DNA of 28,341 nt from assembly GCA_031255985.1 (NCBI GenBank), contig JAIRRL010000174.1:1-28341 (forward strand), written 5' to 3'. The translations under genes and the position numbers were made by a program. Shown here piece after piece: positions 7,739 through 15,420 of this stretch. This DNA comes from Gracilibacteraceae bacterium (GTDB lineage: Bacteria; Bacillota; Desulfitobacteriia; Desulfitobacteriales; Syntrophobotulaceae). Numbering within the stretch: position 1 is the stretch's first letter; every line of letters starts with the position of its first letter. The notes beneath the pieces were generated by a model that saw nothing but the letters and a program-made list of their open reading frames with translations, was not told the origin of the DNA and made no database searches.

Positions 7739-9184
7739 TCACTTGTTTTCTATAGTATTCAGCGCCATTTCGCCGCGTAAATTATCGATAAACTGCCTGG
7801 CGCTCCGCCCGGAACGCGCGTTATGACGCTGCGCCCACAGGAGCGCCTGCCGCCGCAGCTCCGCCTCCGAAACGCCGATCCCCTCCCGCTCGGCCAGCCC
7901 GGCCACGATCTGCAGAAAAGCGTTCTGATCCGGGGCCAGAAAAGTTACCGTGACGCCAAAACGGTCAGCCAGCGACAGTTTTTCCTCCATATTATCGCGC
8001 ACATGAACTTCCTCGCCCCTGCGTTCGGCGAAGGTTTCCCGGATGAGATTCTTGCGGTTGGAGGTCGCGTAAACCAGCACATTGGCCGGCCGAGCTTCCA
8101 CCCCGCCTTCCAGCAGCATTTTCATCTCCTTGTAATCCTGCTCCGTCTCGTCAAAAGACAGATCGTCGATATAGAGCACAAATTTATGGGGCAAAGCCGC
8201 CAGCCGCCGGGTCAGAGCGGTAAAACAGCGGATTTCCGTCTTTTTCATCTGGATAAGACGAAGGCCGCGCGCGACGTAAGCGTTGGGCAACGCCTTAACC
8301 AGCGACGATTTGCCCGTGCCGCGGTTGCCGTAGAGTATCACATTGTTCGCCGGCAGGCCGTGTAAAAAAATTTCCGTATTGCGCAGCACGATATTTTGCT
8401 CGCGTTCCTGACAAAAGAGCCGGTCAACAGTTATCGGATCGGGGCGGGCCACTCCCTCCAGATCCCCGTTTTCCCGCAGGCGAAAAACAGCGAAATCGGC
8501 GAAAACGCCGCAGCCGGCCTCGCGGTAATAGGCCAGCAGCGCTTCCGTCAGGCCGCTCCAATCCCGGCTTTGGTAAAACAGGGTTTTCAAGGCTTCCCGC
8601 TTCGCGCGCAGCCAGGTCTGCGCCGGCGCTATATCAGTATCCGCATCTGCGGCAATCGCAGCCACCCGCTGATCCGCGCCCGTTTCAGCCGCAAGAGCGG
8701 CCAAACTCCAGCGCGGCCACCGCCCAGGCGCGAGCAAGTCCCATTCCGGCGCGCCGCTTTCCCATTCGCTCTCCCCCAAACAAGCGCTAATTATATCCAT
8801 AATTTTCCTGCTATCCAGTCCGGCCAGCTCTTGCAGCGTCCGCAGATCGCGCGCCGCGTCCTCCCGGACGCGGTTGGCTAAAGCGGGCGGCGCCCCCGCC
8901 GGCAGAACGGCAAGCCGGTTTTCCCGCAGCAAAACCAAATCCAGCACATGGCTGTCCCAGGCTTTATCCGCCAGCAGGCGGTAAAACTCGTGATACAGGG
9001 TATAAACGGTTTCCAGGCCGGCGGAAGTCACCGCCTTCTCCCCCGCCCCGCCGCCGGCCGCCGCGAGCAAAGCGATCATCCCCCGCGCCGCCTCGTCCTC
9101 CGCCACCGCCGTAAAAACCGACAGACCCCGGCAAGCCAGCGCCAGCGTTCTACATTCACGCCTCATTTCTTCCGCCCGGTTCAT
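7739..9184 (-). CDS. DUF815 family AAA ATPase
   Basis: A 481-residue protein. The N-terminal half (1-250) is helical and variable. The C-terminal half is an AAA module with Walker A GNRGTGKS (286-293), Walker B FVLYIDDL (335-342), a sensor-1-like Asn376 in VYATSN, and a conserved SLADRFGV segment (404-411). This is the signature of DUF815 ATPases, found widely in bacteria and of unknown client. The start ATG at 9184 has GGAGG seven nt upstream. It lies 13 nt after signal peptidase and 6 nt before the DUF2156 gene, so all are probably cotranscribed. ATP-driven remodelling of a protein partner is inferred from the fold only. Confidence 0.88.
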   Translation of the reverse strand: MNRAEEMRRECRTLALACRGLSVFTAVAEDEAARGMIALLAAAGGGAGEKAVTSAGLETVYTLYHEFYRLLADKAWDSHVLDLVLLRENRLAVLPAGAPPALANRVREDAARDLRTLQELAGLDSRKIMDIISACLGESEWESGAPEWDLLAPGRWPRWSLAALAAETGADQRVAAIAADADTDIAPAQTWLRAKREALKTLFYQSRDWSGLTEALLAYYREAGCGVFADFAVFRLRENGDLEGVARPDPITVDRLFCQEREQNIVLRNTEIFLHGLPANNVILYGNRGTGKSSLVKALPNAYVARGLRLIQMKKTEIRCFTALTRRLAALPHKFVLYIDDLSFDETEQDYKEMKMLLEGGVEARPANVLVYATSNRKNLIRETFAERRGEEVHVRDNMEEKLSLADRFGVTVTFLAPDQNAFLQIVAGLAEREGIGVSEAELRRQALLWAQRHNARSGRSARQFIDNLRGEMALNTIENK

Positions 9185-9197
9185 ACAACTGCCTCCG

Positions 9198-9794
9198 TTA
9201 CGGCAAAACTTCCGAAGAAAGAAAATATTCCTCCGGCGGCGCCGTCAATTTGCCAAAAGCGGAAAAAGGGTAATAGCGAATCCATATCCGCCCCGTGATT
9301 TTATTTGCAGAGAGAAAACCCCAAACATGGCTGTCCAGGCTGCTGTTGCGGTTGTCGCCCATAACAAAATAAGCTCCCTCCGGCACGGTGACAGGGCCGA
9401 AAGCATATCTGGGCGCTTCCGCCAGATAAGGTTCGTTCAGCGCCCGATCGTTTATATAAACCAAACCGTCCGTTATTTCCAGCGTTTCGCCCGGCAAGCC
9501 GATAACCCGCTTCACCATATCTTTTTCCTCGCCGGCGTTTTCCGGGGCGTGAAAAACAACGATGTCGCCGCGTTCAATGCCTTGCGCCTTGAAAAGCAGC
9601 TTATCCACAAACAAACGGTCATTGAGCTGAATAGTCGGCAGCATGGAGCCGGTGGGAACGATACGGTTATCAATCACAAAGGCGCGGATCAGCAAAGTGA
9701 GCAGGAGCGCCACCAGCAACAGCGCCAGCCACTCCACACAGGCGCGCAGAATTTTTTTCAAAACAACAACCTTCGCTTTCGGTACTATATCCAT
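9198..9794 (-). CDS. lepB: Signal peptidase I
   Basis: A type I signal peptidase, which removes signal peptides from exported proteins on the outer face of the cytoplasmic membrane. A single N-terminal helix (about residues 20-40) anchors it. The catalytic Ser50 lies in PTGSMLPT and the general-base Lys95 in VKRVIGLPGE; the box MGDNRNSSLDSHVWG (145-159) is the conserved domain E. At 198 residues it is of the short Gram-positive (Sip) type. The start is debatable. ATG at 9794 has no ribosome site and is almost at the predicted transcription start. TTG at 9761 (Leu12) has GAAGG eight nt upstream and would give a normal SPase N-terminus, MKKILRAC. Confidence 0.95.
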   Translation of the reverse strand: MDIVPKAKVVVLKKILRACVEWLALLLVALLLTLLIRAFVIDNRIVPTGSMLPTIQLNDRLFVDKLLFKAQGIERGDIVVFHAPENAGEEKDMVKRVIGLPGETLEITDGLVYINDRALNEPYLAEAPRYAFGPVTVPEGAYFVMGDNRNSSLDSHVWGFLSANKITGRIWIRYYPFSAFGKLTAPPEEYFLSSEVLP

Positions 9795-9801
9795 GGGTTA
9801 T

Positions 9802-9829
9802 TCTATACCAGCCGGAAAAATCCTTTCAG
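9802..9829 (-). promoter_or_regulatory. Promoter of the lepB run
   Basis: On the minus strand CTGAAA (9829-9824), a 16-nt spacer and TATAGA (9807-9802). The predicted start point is within a few nt of the ATG at 9794. Confidence 0.45.
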
Positions 9830-9912
9830 CGGCAGAAGATTTATCATCGGCTGCGGTTAATCCCGCAGTTGCTGGAAATAAATGTCATCACGTGACGGAA
9901 AGGCAAAATATC

Positions 9913-9941
9913 TTGCAATTGGCCGGAGCGGTTTGTATAAT
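9913..9941 (+). promoter_or_regulatory. Promoter of ispG
   Basis: TTGCAA (9913-9918), a 17-nt spacer and a perfect TATAAT (9936-9941), ending 35 nt before the ispG start codon. Confidence 0.75.
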
Positions 9942-9976
9942 GCAATCAGGAATCGGCCGCAAAAGGAGGGAGCGCG

Positions 9977-11053
9977 GTGCGGCGCCGGCCAACAAAAGAG
10001 ATTCGCGTGGGTTCCGTGCCGATCGGCGGGAAAAATCCGATCGTCATTCAATCCATGACCAATACCGATACGCGGGACTTAGCGGCTACGCTGACCCAAA
10101 TCGCCGCTTTACGGGACGCCGGCTGCCAGCTCGTCCGCGTCGCCGTGCCGGACGCGGACGCGGCGGCGGCGCTCGGCCGGTTATGCCGGGACGGCGCGCT
10201 GCCCCTGATCGCCGACATTCATTTTGATTACCGCCTGGCTCTTGCCGCGATCAGGGCCGGCGTCCACGGCTTGCGCCTTAATCCGGGCAACATCGGTTCG
10301 CGCCAACGAGTGCGCGAGGTGGCGCGGGCGGCGCGGGACGGCGGAATCCCGATCCGCGTCGGCGTGAACGCGGGTTCGCTGGAAAGAGATATCGCGGCGC
10401 GCGGCGGCGGCGCGACGGCGGAGGGCATGGTTGAAAGCGCCCTGGCTCAAATCGACTTGCTGGCGGCGGAAAATTTTGATCAGATAAAAATTTCCCTCAA
10501 AGCGTCCCGCGTCCCTTTAATGATAGAAGCTTACCGTTTGCTGGCCGCGCAAACGGATTATCCGCTCCATCTCGGCGTGACGGAGGCCGGCACGGTTCGC
10601 GGCGGCGTTGTGAAGTCGGCCGTGGGCATCGGCTCGCTTTTGGCGGAAGGCATAGGCGACACAATCCGCGTTTCCCTGACGGGCGACCCCACGGCGGAAA
10701 TACCTGTGGCCCGCGCCATTCTTGACGCGCTGGAATTACGGGCGAACCGGCGCGAAGTCGTTAGCTGCCCGACTTGCGCCCGCACCGGCATTGACGTGGA
10801 AACTTTGGCGGCGCGGGTAGAAGAGAAGCTGGATACTCTGCCCGCCTTGAAGCGGCCGTTAAGCGTAGCGGTGATGGGTTGCGCCGTTAACGGGCCGGGT
10901 GAGGCGCGGGAAGCCGACTTCGGCGTGGCGGGCGGAAACGGCCTGGGCGTGTTTTTCGCCGGCGGCCGGGTGCGGGCCAAATTGCGGGAGGACGAGTTAT
11001 TGCCGGCTCTCTTCCGCGCTATAGACGAGTTCGCCCGCGACGCCGCCGAATAG
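9977..11053 (+). CDS. ispG: 4-hydroxy-3-methylbut-2-enyl diphosphate synthase
   Basis: IspG (GcpE) catalyses the penultimate step of the MEP isoprenoid pathway, reducing MEcPP to HMBPP with a [4Fe-4S] cluster. The 358-residue protein has the N-terminal TIM-barrel part (QSMTNTDTRD at 25-34; LRLNPGNIG at 99-107). The C-terminal cluster domain follows, with ligands Cys264 and Cys267 (SCPTCARTG), Cys302 (GCAVNGPGEA) and Glu309. All are intact. The start is GTG at 9977 behind AAAGGAGGG. It is transcribed alone from its own promoter, divergent from lepB. In related genomes ispG is often next to proS-polC; here a 6-kb stretch separates them. No convincing terminator was seen in 11054-11157. Confidence 0.97.
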   Translation: MRRRPTKEIRVGSVPIGGKNPIVIQSMTNTDTRDLAATLTQIAALRDAGCQLVRVAVPDADAAAALGRLCRDGALPLIADIHFDYRLALAAIRAGVHGLRLNPGNIGSRQRVREVARAARDGGIPIRVGVNAGSLERDIAARGGGATAEGMVESALAQIDLLAAENFDQIKISLKASRVPLMIEAYRLLAAQTDYPLHLGVTEAGTVRGGVVKSAVGIGSLLAEGIGDTIRVSLTGDPTAEIPVARAILDALELRANRREVVSCPTCARTGIDVETLAARVEEKLDTLPALKRPLSVAVMGCAVNGPGEAREADFGVAGGNGLGVFFAGGRVRAKLREDELLPALFRAIDEFARDAAE

Positions 11054-11157
11054 TCCCGGGGCCGCGCCGGCGGCGGGAAATCCGGCGGGCGGCCAGACAG
11101 ACGAACGCGAACAATTTTTTTGGAAATATTTGGTTAAAAAATATAGCGCCCACGCGG

Positions 11158-11186
11158 TTGACAAGCGCCGATTTTTTTGTTAAACT
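11158..11186 (+). promoter_or_regulatory. Promoter of the tRNA-Thr/tRNA-fMet unit
   Basis: TTGACA (11158-11163), a 17-nt spacer and TAAACT (11181-11186), ending 16 nt before the tRNA-Thr gene. Confidence 0.75.
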
Positions 11187-11202
11187 GTAGCAGTGTCAGT
11201 TC

Positions 11203-11278
11203 GCCGATGTAGCTCAATTGGTAGAGCAGCTGATTTGTAATCAGCAGGTTGCGGGTTCGAGTCCCATCGTCGGCTCCA
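11203..11278 (+). tRNA. tRNA-Thr(TGT)
   Basis: Acceptor GCCGATG pairs with CGTCGGC. The anticodon stem GCTGA/TCAGC encloses the loop TTTGTAA (anticodon TGT). The CCA end is encoded. The T stem GCGGG/CCCAT has one C-A mismatch, which is unusual. Confidence 0.95.
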
Positions 11279-11285
11279 GAGACAG

Positions 11286-11360
<75 letters not shown>

Positions 11361-11369
11361 TAAAAACGT

Positions 11370-11398
11370 GGCTTTCGCCTTCGACGAGAGCCTTTTTT
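11370..11398 (+). terminator. Rho-independent terminator after the tRNA pair
   Basis: GGCTTTCG and CGAGAGCC form an 8-bp stem with one G-T pair and a 7-nt loop, followed by six T. It separates the tRNA unit from pepD. Confidence 0.85.
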
Positions 11399-11428
11399 CA
11401 TAGTTTTTTTATTCAGGAGGGAGACGGA

Positions 11429-12904
11429 ATGGGAAAACAGGGATGTTTACATTTTTTTGAAGTGATCAGCGGGATTCCGCGCGCTTCGGGACATGAGGAA
11501 GCGGTGGCGGATTATCTGATGAGTTTCGCCGCGGAGCGGGAGTTATGGCGTTATCGCGACAGTCTGCACAATGTTTATATCAGAAAACCGGGGGGGGCGG
11601 GAGCGGAAAACCTGCCGCCGGTGGTGCTGCAAGGACATACGGATATGGTTTGCGCCGCGGAACCGGGCGTTCGGCACGATTTTCTCACCGAACCCCTGGA
11701 TTTGTATGTAGAAGGCGACCGGCTGCGGGCGCGGGGAACGACGCTCGGCGCCGACAACGGGGTGGCGGTGGCCTCCATGCTGGCATTGCTGGACGACAGC
11801 GAATGCGTCCATCCGCCGCTGGAATGTTTGTTCACGGCCCAGGAGGAAATCGGACTTAAAGGCGCGGCGATTCTGGATCCGAATTTGATCGCCGGCCGGC
11901 GGCTGATAAATCTCGACGCCTGCCCGGAAGGAACTTTCCTGATCGGAGCCGCGGGCGGAGTCAACCTTCATATGGAAGTCAGCACTTTTCGCCAGGTGCT
12001 GCCGCCGGGCAGCAAGTTTTTCCACGTAGATATTCTCGGTCTCCAAGGCGGCCATTCCGGCTCGGATATCGGCAAGGAGCGCGCCAACGCGATCAAGCTC
12101 ATGGCTATGCTTTTGGCCGCCCTGAAAAGAGAAAAACTGGATTTCACCCTCGCCGGCATCAGCGGCGGCTCGGCTCCTAACGTCATCCCGCGCGAATGTA
12201 CAGCCGCGCTTTGCCTGCCGGCGGCGGCGAGCGAGCAAACACGCGCGGCGCTGGAAACGGCGGCGGCGGACGTCAAGACCATGTTCGCCCCGTGGGAACC
12301 CGGCCTGCGTATCGAGACGCGCGACGGCAGTCTGCCGGATATAGCCGGTTTCGGTCTGCCGGACGGCGCCGGCGCCATACTGCCGGACGGAGCGGCGGAA
12401 CGCCTGATCAATTTACTTAACTTGCTGCCGACGGGCCGTCTGCGCCTGAGCGCCGCTTTCCCGGATCTAGTGGCCCTCTCCCTCAACCACGGCGTTATCC
12501 GCACAAAACTGGGCGCGGTCGAATTAACCGTTTCTCTGCGCGCCGATACGGAACTGGCCTTAAAAACCCTCGCCGCCGATATAACCCAGATGGCGGCCAG
12601 ACTCGGCGGGGAAAACATCCGGCCCGCCGACGCTTATCCCGCCTGGACGCCGAAACCGGGAAGCGCGCTTTGCGCTCTCATGTGCGAAACCTTTCGCGAT
12701 CTGCGCGGGCGGGAACCGGTCGTTCAGGCCGTACACGCCGGACTGGAATGTTCGGTTATCGCCGCGCTCATTCCGGACATGGACATAGTGGCCACCGGGC
12801 CGGATATGGGCCTGTACCACACCCCGGACGAATGGTTGGACGTCCGCTCTTTTGTCCGCACGCAAGAATACGTGACGGAGGTTTTACGCCGCCTTACGCT
12901 TTGA
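11429..12904 (+). CDS. pepD: Aminoacyl-histidine dipeptidase (M20 family, PepD)
   Basis: A 491-residue cytoplasmic metallopeptidase that cleaves Xaa-His dipeptides for amino-acid recycling. The zinc-site motifs are present in order: His70 and Asp72 in LQGHTDMV, Asp109 in LGADNGVA, Glu139 and Glu140 in FTAQEEIG, Asp163 in INLDACPEG, and a C-terminal His in GLYHTPDEW. The lid/dimerisation domain lies between. The start is ATG at 11429 with AGGAGGGAG upstream; longer in-frame starts run back through tRNA-fMet and the terminator and are rejected. Its stop overlaps the convergent DtxR-like gene by 11 nt. It probably shares no transcript with the tRNAs because of the intervening terminator. Confidence 0.93.
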   Translation: MGKQGCLHFFEVISGIPRASGHEEAVADYLMSFAAERELWRYRDSLHNVYIRKPGGAGAENLPPVVLQGHTDMVCAAEPGVRHDFLTEPLDLYVEGDRLRARGTTLGADNGVAVASMLALLDDSECVHPPLECLFTAQEEIGLKGAAILDPNLIAGRRLINLDACPEGTFLIGAAGGVNLHMEVSTFRQVLPPGSKFFHVDILGLQGGHSGSDIGKERANAIKLMAMLLAALKREKLDFTLAGISGGSAPNVIPRECTAALCLPAAASEQTRAALETAAADVKTMFAPWEPGLRIETRDGSLPDIAGFGLPDGAGAILPDGAAERLINLLNLLPTGRLRLSAAFPDLVALSLNHGVIRTKLGAVELTVSLRADTELALKTLAADITQMAARLGGENIRPADAYPAWTPKPGSALCALMCETFRDLRGREPVVQAVHAGLECSVIAALIPDMDIVATGPDMGLYHTPDEWLDVRSFVRTQEYVTEVLRRLTL

Positions 12905-13262
12905 GCAACGCGCCCATGCGGGCGAAGATCTCAGGGCTGACGATATGCTCAATCGCGCAAGCGTCCGCGGCGGCGATTTCTTCTCCGACGCCCAGGGTAA
13001 CTACCAAGTACTGCTTGATCGTGCTGTATTTCTCCTTGATCAGCGCGGCATGGGCTTCGCCGGCCGGCGTCAGGGACACCGCAAAATTTTCACGTCTGAT
13101 AACCAGATTTTTCTGCCGCAAAAATTTGACCGCCCGGCTGGCGCTGGGTTTTTTGACGCCGAGCAAAGCGGCTATATCGGAAATCCGCGCGCCGTTTCCG
13201 TCCGGATCCAATTCATCAATAGCCTTGATGTAATGCTCGTTTGACGGCGATAAACTCATCAT
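12894..13262 (-). CDS. DtxR/MntR-fold metal-dependent regulator
   Basis: A 122-residue repressor with an N-terminal winged helix (about 8-68; ISDIAALLGVKKPSASRAVKFL) and the DtxR dimerisation and metal-binding domain (70-122), without the SH3-like third domain. It is thus of MntR length. My unaided alignment puts Cys102, Glu105 and His106 (ACAIEH) at the primary site of DtxR, with His10 replacing Met10. The ancillary or MntR ligands His77/His79 and Glu83 are replaced by Tyr79 and Lys83. Metal choice is therefore uncertain. The ATG at 13262 follows a G-rich ribosome site; a longer frame to 13388 runs inside the MarR gene and is rejected. The gene lies 46 nt downstream of the MarR gene, probably cotranscribed. 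Confidence 0.8.
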   Translation of the reverse strand: MMSLSPSNEHYIKAIDELDPDGNGARISDIAALLGVKKPSASRAVKFLRQKNLVIRRENFAVSLTPAGEAHAALIKEKYSTIKQYLVVTLGVGEEIAAADACAIEHIVSPEIFARMGALLKA

Positions 13263-13308
13263 GATTACAGCCCCCCGTTTTGCCTTGCAGCGGCGTTTTG
13301 CGCTTGTC

Positions 13309-13908
13309 TCAGCGCCAGTCGCGCCGCCTTTGTTCAAATACGCGCCGGAAACGCCGGCCGCCGCGCCTATGATCGTGCATAGCGCCAAAATGCCTGTGAA
13401 AAGCGCCGTGCAAGCCTCCGCCTATCGCGCCGCCGAAATGGTCAAGCACCGTTTGCAAGCGCTCCATCTCTTCCTCATCGTCAAAACCGAGAGTTTGCCG
13501 CAGGGAGTCGGCGACGCGGTCGAGATAGCCGCCCAGGGTTTCCTGTTCCTCGCTGGTCAGACAGGAAAAAATCCCCTCGAAATCCACCGTCTCAGGCTGT
13601 TCCGCCTCACGGCCCTTCTCCGTCAGCCAGACGAGCATCACGCGCTTGTCCTGCTCTGAGGGTTCGCGGCTGATGTACCCATTTTTTTCCAATTTGGAGA
13701 GCAGTTCGTTCAAAGAGGAAACCGCCACTCCCAACAAGTAGGACAAATCCTTCGTACTCACGCCGTCCCGCAGCTTCAACACGGCGAGGATTCTCCCCTG
13801 CCCCCTGACCGTATTGGCCATCGGGCCGCCGGCCGCCCAGCCGCGTAGCTGCTGTTTATGCAGCAACCACTGCAGCAGCGCCAGTTTTTCGTAAAGTCCA
13901 TTGTTCAT
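13309..13908 (-). CDS. MarR-family transcriptional regulator
   Basis: A 199-residue dimeric winged-helix repressor. The helix-turn-helix and wing cover about residues 36-102 (GRILAVLKLRDGVSTKDLS, LLGVAVSSLNELLSKLEKNG, then the wing SEQDKRVMLVWLTEKG). The last 35 residues are rich in His and Arg and may bind metal or DNA. The ATG at 13908 lies six nt after GGAGGTG; a GTG at 13917 falls inside the ribosome site and is rejected. Its promoter carries a palindromic operator, so autorepression is very likely. The DtxR-like regulator follows 46 nt downstream. The inducing signal is unknown. Confidence 0.9.
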   Translation of the reverse strand: MNNGLYEKLALLQWLLHKQQLRGWAAGGPMANTVRGQGRILAVLKLRDGVSTKDLSYLLGVAVSSLNELLSKLEKNGYISREPSEQDKRVMLVWLTEKGREAEQPETVDFEGIFSCLTSEEQETLGGYLDRVADSLRQTLGFDDEEEMERLQTVLDHFGGAIGGGLHGAFHRHFGAMHDHRRGGRRFRRVFEQRRRDWR

Positions 13909-13929
13909 AAAAAACACCTCCGCTATGAT

Positions 13930-13970
13930 ATGACGGTACCGTTATAATAAATTATAGACGGTACCGTCAT
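13930..13970. promoter_or_regulatory. Double palindromic operator, probably for the MarR protein
   Basis: Two copies of the perfect palindrome ACGGTACCGT, at 13933-13942 and 13958-13967, lie 25 bp apart centre to centre. They belong to a larger inverted repeat with 13-bp arms (13930-13942 and 13958-13970). One copy sits between -35 and -10; the other lies just after the predicted start point. Binding would shut off the promoter. Confidence 0.75.
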
Positions 13971-13979
13971 GTTTGTCAA
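13951..13979 (-). promoter_or_regulatory. Consensus promoter of the MarR-DtxR unit
   Basis: Perfect TTGACA (13979-13974), a 17-nt spacer and perfect TATAAT (13956-13951) on the minus strand. The spacer is occupied by an operator palindrome. Confidence 0.85.
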
Positions 13980-14059
13980 GAGGTTTTTTACAGGTACGGT
14001 AAGTTTTTTGAATTTATTCAAAATCCCAAAATTTTCTTCCCTTCCGCCTTGAATCCAGG

Positions 14060-14106
14060 TATAATATGGATCAGACGGCGCGACCGCCGGTTTTCCGGCC
14101 CGGCGG
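14060..14106 (+). promoter_or_regulatory. Possible rtcB promoter -10 and leader hairpin
   Basis: TATAAT at 14060-14065 has no good -35 element at the right distance, so the promoter call is weak. A perfect 7-bp hairpin, CCGCCGG (14084-14090) with CCGGCGG (14100-14106), lies in the roughly 100-nt leader before rtcB. It has no T-tract. Confidence 0.3.
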
Positions 14107-14169
14107 CGCTCATACAACGTCCATACTCTCATAATATATCCATGTAATGCCAAAAAATAAAGGAGCGCA

Positions 14170-14178
14170 ATGAAATGA
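14170..14178 (+). other. Two-codon mini-ORF overlapping the rtcB start
   Basis: ATG AAA TGA lies 5 nt after AGGAG. Its stop overlaps the rtcB ATG at 14175-14177. It may be chance, or it may tune rtcB initiation. Confidence 0.25.
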
Positions 14179-15395
14179 TTAAGATAACCGGCCAGCGCAA
14201 TTCCGCCCTCTGCTTCACTCCCTACCTGGAGGAAAAGGCGGCGGAACAGATCAAACTGGTCTGCGACCAGGAAGCGTTCGCGGACTGCAAAATCCGCATC
14301 ATGCCAGATGTTCACGCCGGCAAAGGCTGTACCATCGGCACAACGATGACTATCACCGATAAGATTGTCCCCGGCATGGTCGGCGTGGATATCGGCTGCG
14401 GCATGGAAACAGTGCGGCTGGACGCCGGGACTATTGATTTCCAGCGGCTGGACGAAGTTATCCGCAAACACGTCCCCTCCGGTTTTGACATCCGGGAAAC
14501 CCCGCACAAATACGCCGGCGACATCGACTTGTCCGACCTCCGCTGCGCCAAGCGCGTAAACCTTAACAGGGCCTACAAGAGCATCGGCACTCTCGGCGGC
14601 GGCAATCATTTTATCGAAGTCGCCCAGGCCGAGAGCGGCGAACTTTATATCGTCGCCCATTCCGGCAGCCGCCACTTAGGCTGCGAAGTCGCGGACTATT
14701 ACCAGGCCGAGGGGTATAAAGCCTTATGCGGCGGCGTACAGCTTCATTGGGAGGAAGTCGTCGCAAGACTGAAAGCGGAAGGCCGGCAAAAAGAAATCCA
14801 GGCGACGATGAACCAGTTAAAATCGCAAATTACGGCCGCCGTGCCAAAAGATCTCGCTTATGTCACAGGCAGTCTGTTTGATGATTATATTCACGATATG
14901 AAGATCATGCAGCGGTTCGCCGTCTTGAACCGCAAAGCGATGATCGACGCCATCCTGGTCGGGATGCGGCTTGCCGCCGCGGAGGAATTCACGACCATCC
15001 ACAATTACATCGACACCGATGCGATGATCCTGCGCAAGGGTTCGGTATCGGCAAAAACCGGCGAAAAACTGCTCATTCCCATCAATATGCGCGACGGAAG
15101 TTTAATTTGCGTCGGCAAGGGAAACCCCGATTGGAATTTTTCCGCGCCGCACGGAGCGGGACGCCTGATGAGCCGCAGCAAAGCCCTGCATGAATTGTCG
15201 ATGGAGCAATATCAGGAAGAAATGCGCGGCGTCTACTCCACCTGCGTCCTGCCGGAAACGCTGGACGAATCGCCGATGGCCTACAAACCGATTGACGAAA
15301 TCATCGCCCAGATAGAACCGACGGCTGAAATAACGGCAAGAATTAAACCGCTGTATAATTTCAAGGCGGCGGAGCAAAAGCGCCGCCGGCGGTGA
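14175..15395 (+). CDS. rtcB: RtcB-family RNA ligase
   Basis: RtcB joins RNA ends with a 3'-phosphate or 2',3'-cyclic phosphate to a 5'-OH, using GTP and manganese; in bacteria it is linked to RNA repair. The 406-residue protein has the metal and guanylation motifs in order: MPDVHAGKG (43-51), Asp72 and Cys75 in GVDIGCGM, His145 in GGGNHF, His162 in AHSGSR, His276 in HNYID, and the nucleophile His326 in APHGAGR. The set looks complete. The usual neighbours of the E. coli operon (rtcA, rtcR) and archease are absent. The gene is alone between the MarR unit and a terminator that overlaps its last codons. The start has AAAGGAG about 10 nt upstream. The C-terminus ends in a basic tail. Confidence 0.95.
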   Translation: MIKITGQRNSALCFTPYLEEKAAEQIKLVCDQEAFADCKIRIMPDVHAGKGCTIGTTMTITDKIVPGMVGVDIGCGMETVRLDAGTIDFQRLDEVIRKHVPSGFDIRETPHKYAGDIDLSDLRCAKRVNLNRAYKSIGTLGGGNHFIEVAQAESGELYIVAHSGSRHLGCEVADYYQAEGYKALCGGVQLHWEEVVARLKAEGRQKEIQATMNQLKSQITAAVPKDLAYVTGSLFDDYIHDMKIMQRFAVLNRKAMIDAILVGMRLAAAEEFTTIHNYIDTDAMILRKGSVSAKTGEKLLIPINMRDGSLICVGKGNPDWNFSAPHGAGRLMSRSKALHELSMEQYQEEMRGVYSTCVLPETLDESPMAYKPIDEIIAQIEPTAEITARIKPLYNFKAAEQKRRRR

Positions 15396-15420
15396 CAACT
15401 GCCGGATTGCTCCGCTTTTT
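15369..15420 (+). terminator. Terminator overlapping the 3' end of rtcB
   Basis: GCGGAGCAA (15369-15377) pairs with TTGCTCCGC (15407-15415), with an inner stem CCGGC/GCCGG, followed by five T. The rtcB stop codon is inside the loop. Confidence 0.75.

Noticed and set aside
11054..11157. Terminator after ispG
   Set aside because: The GC-rich stretch can form weak pairings, but none sits directly before a T-run in a convincing way.
13263..13388. Longer start for the DtxR-like gene
   Set aside because: The extra residues lie in the MarR gene in another frame and match nothing in the DtxR N-terminus. ATG at 13262 has a G-rich ribosome site.
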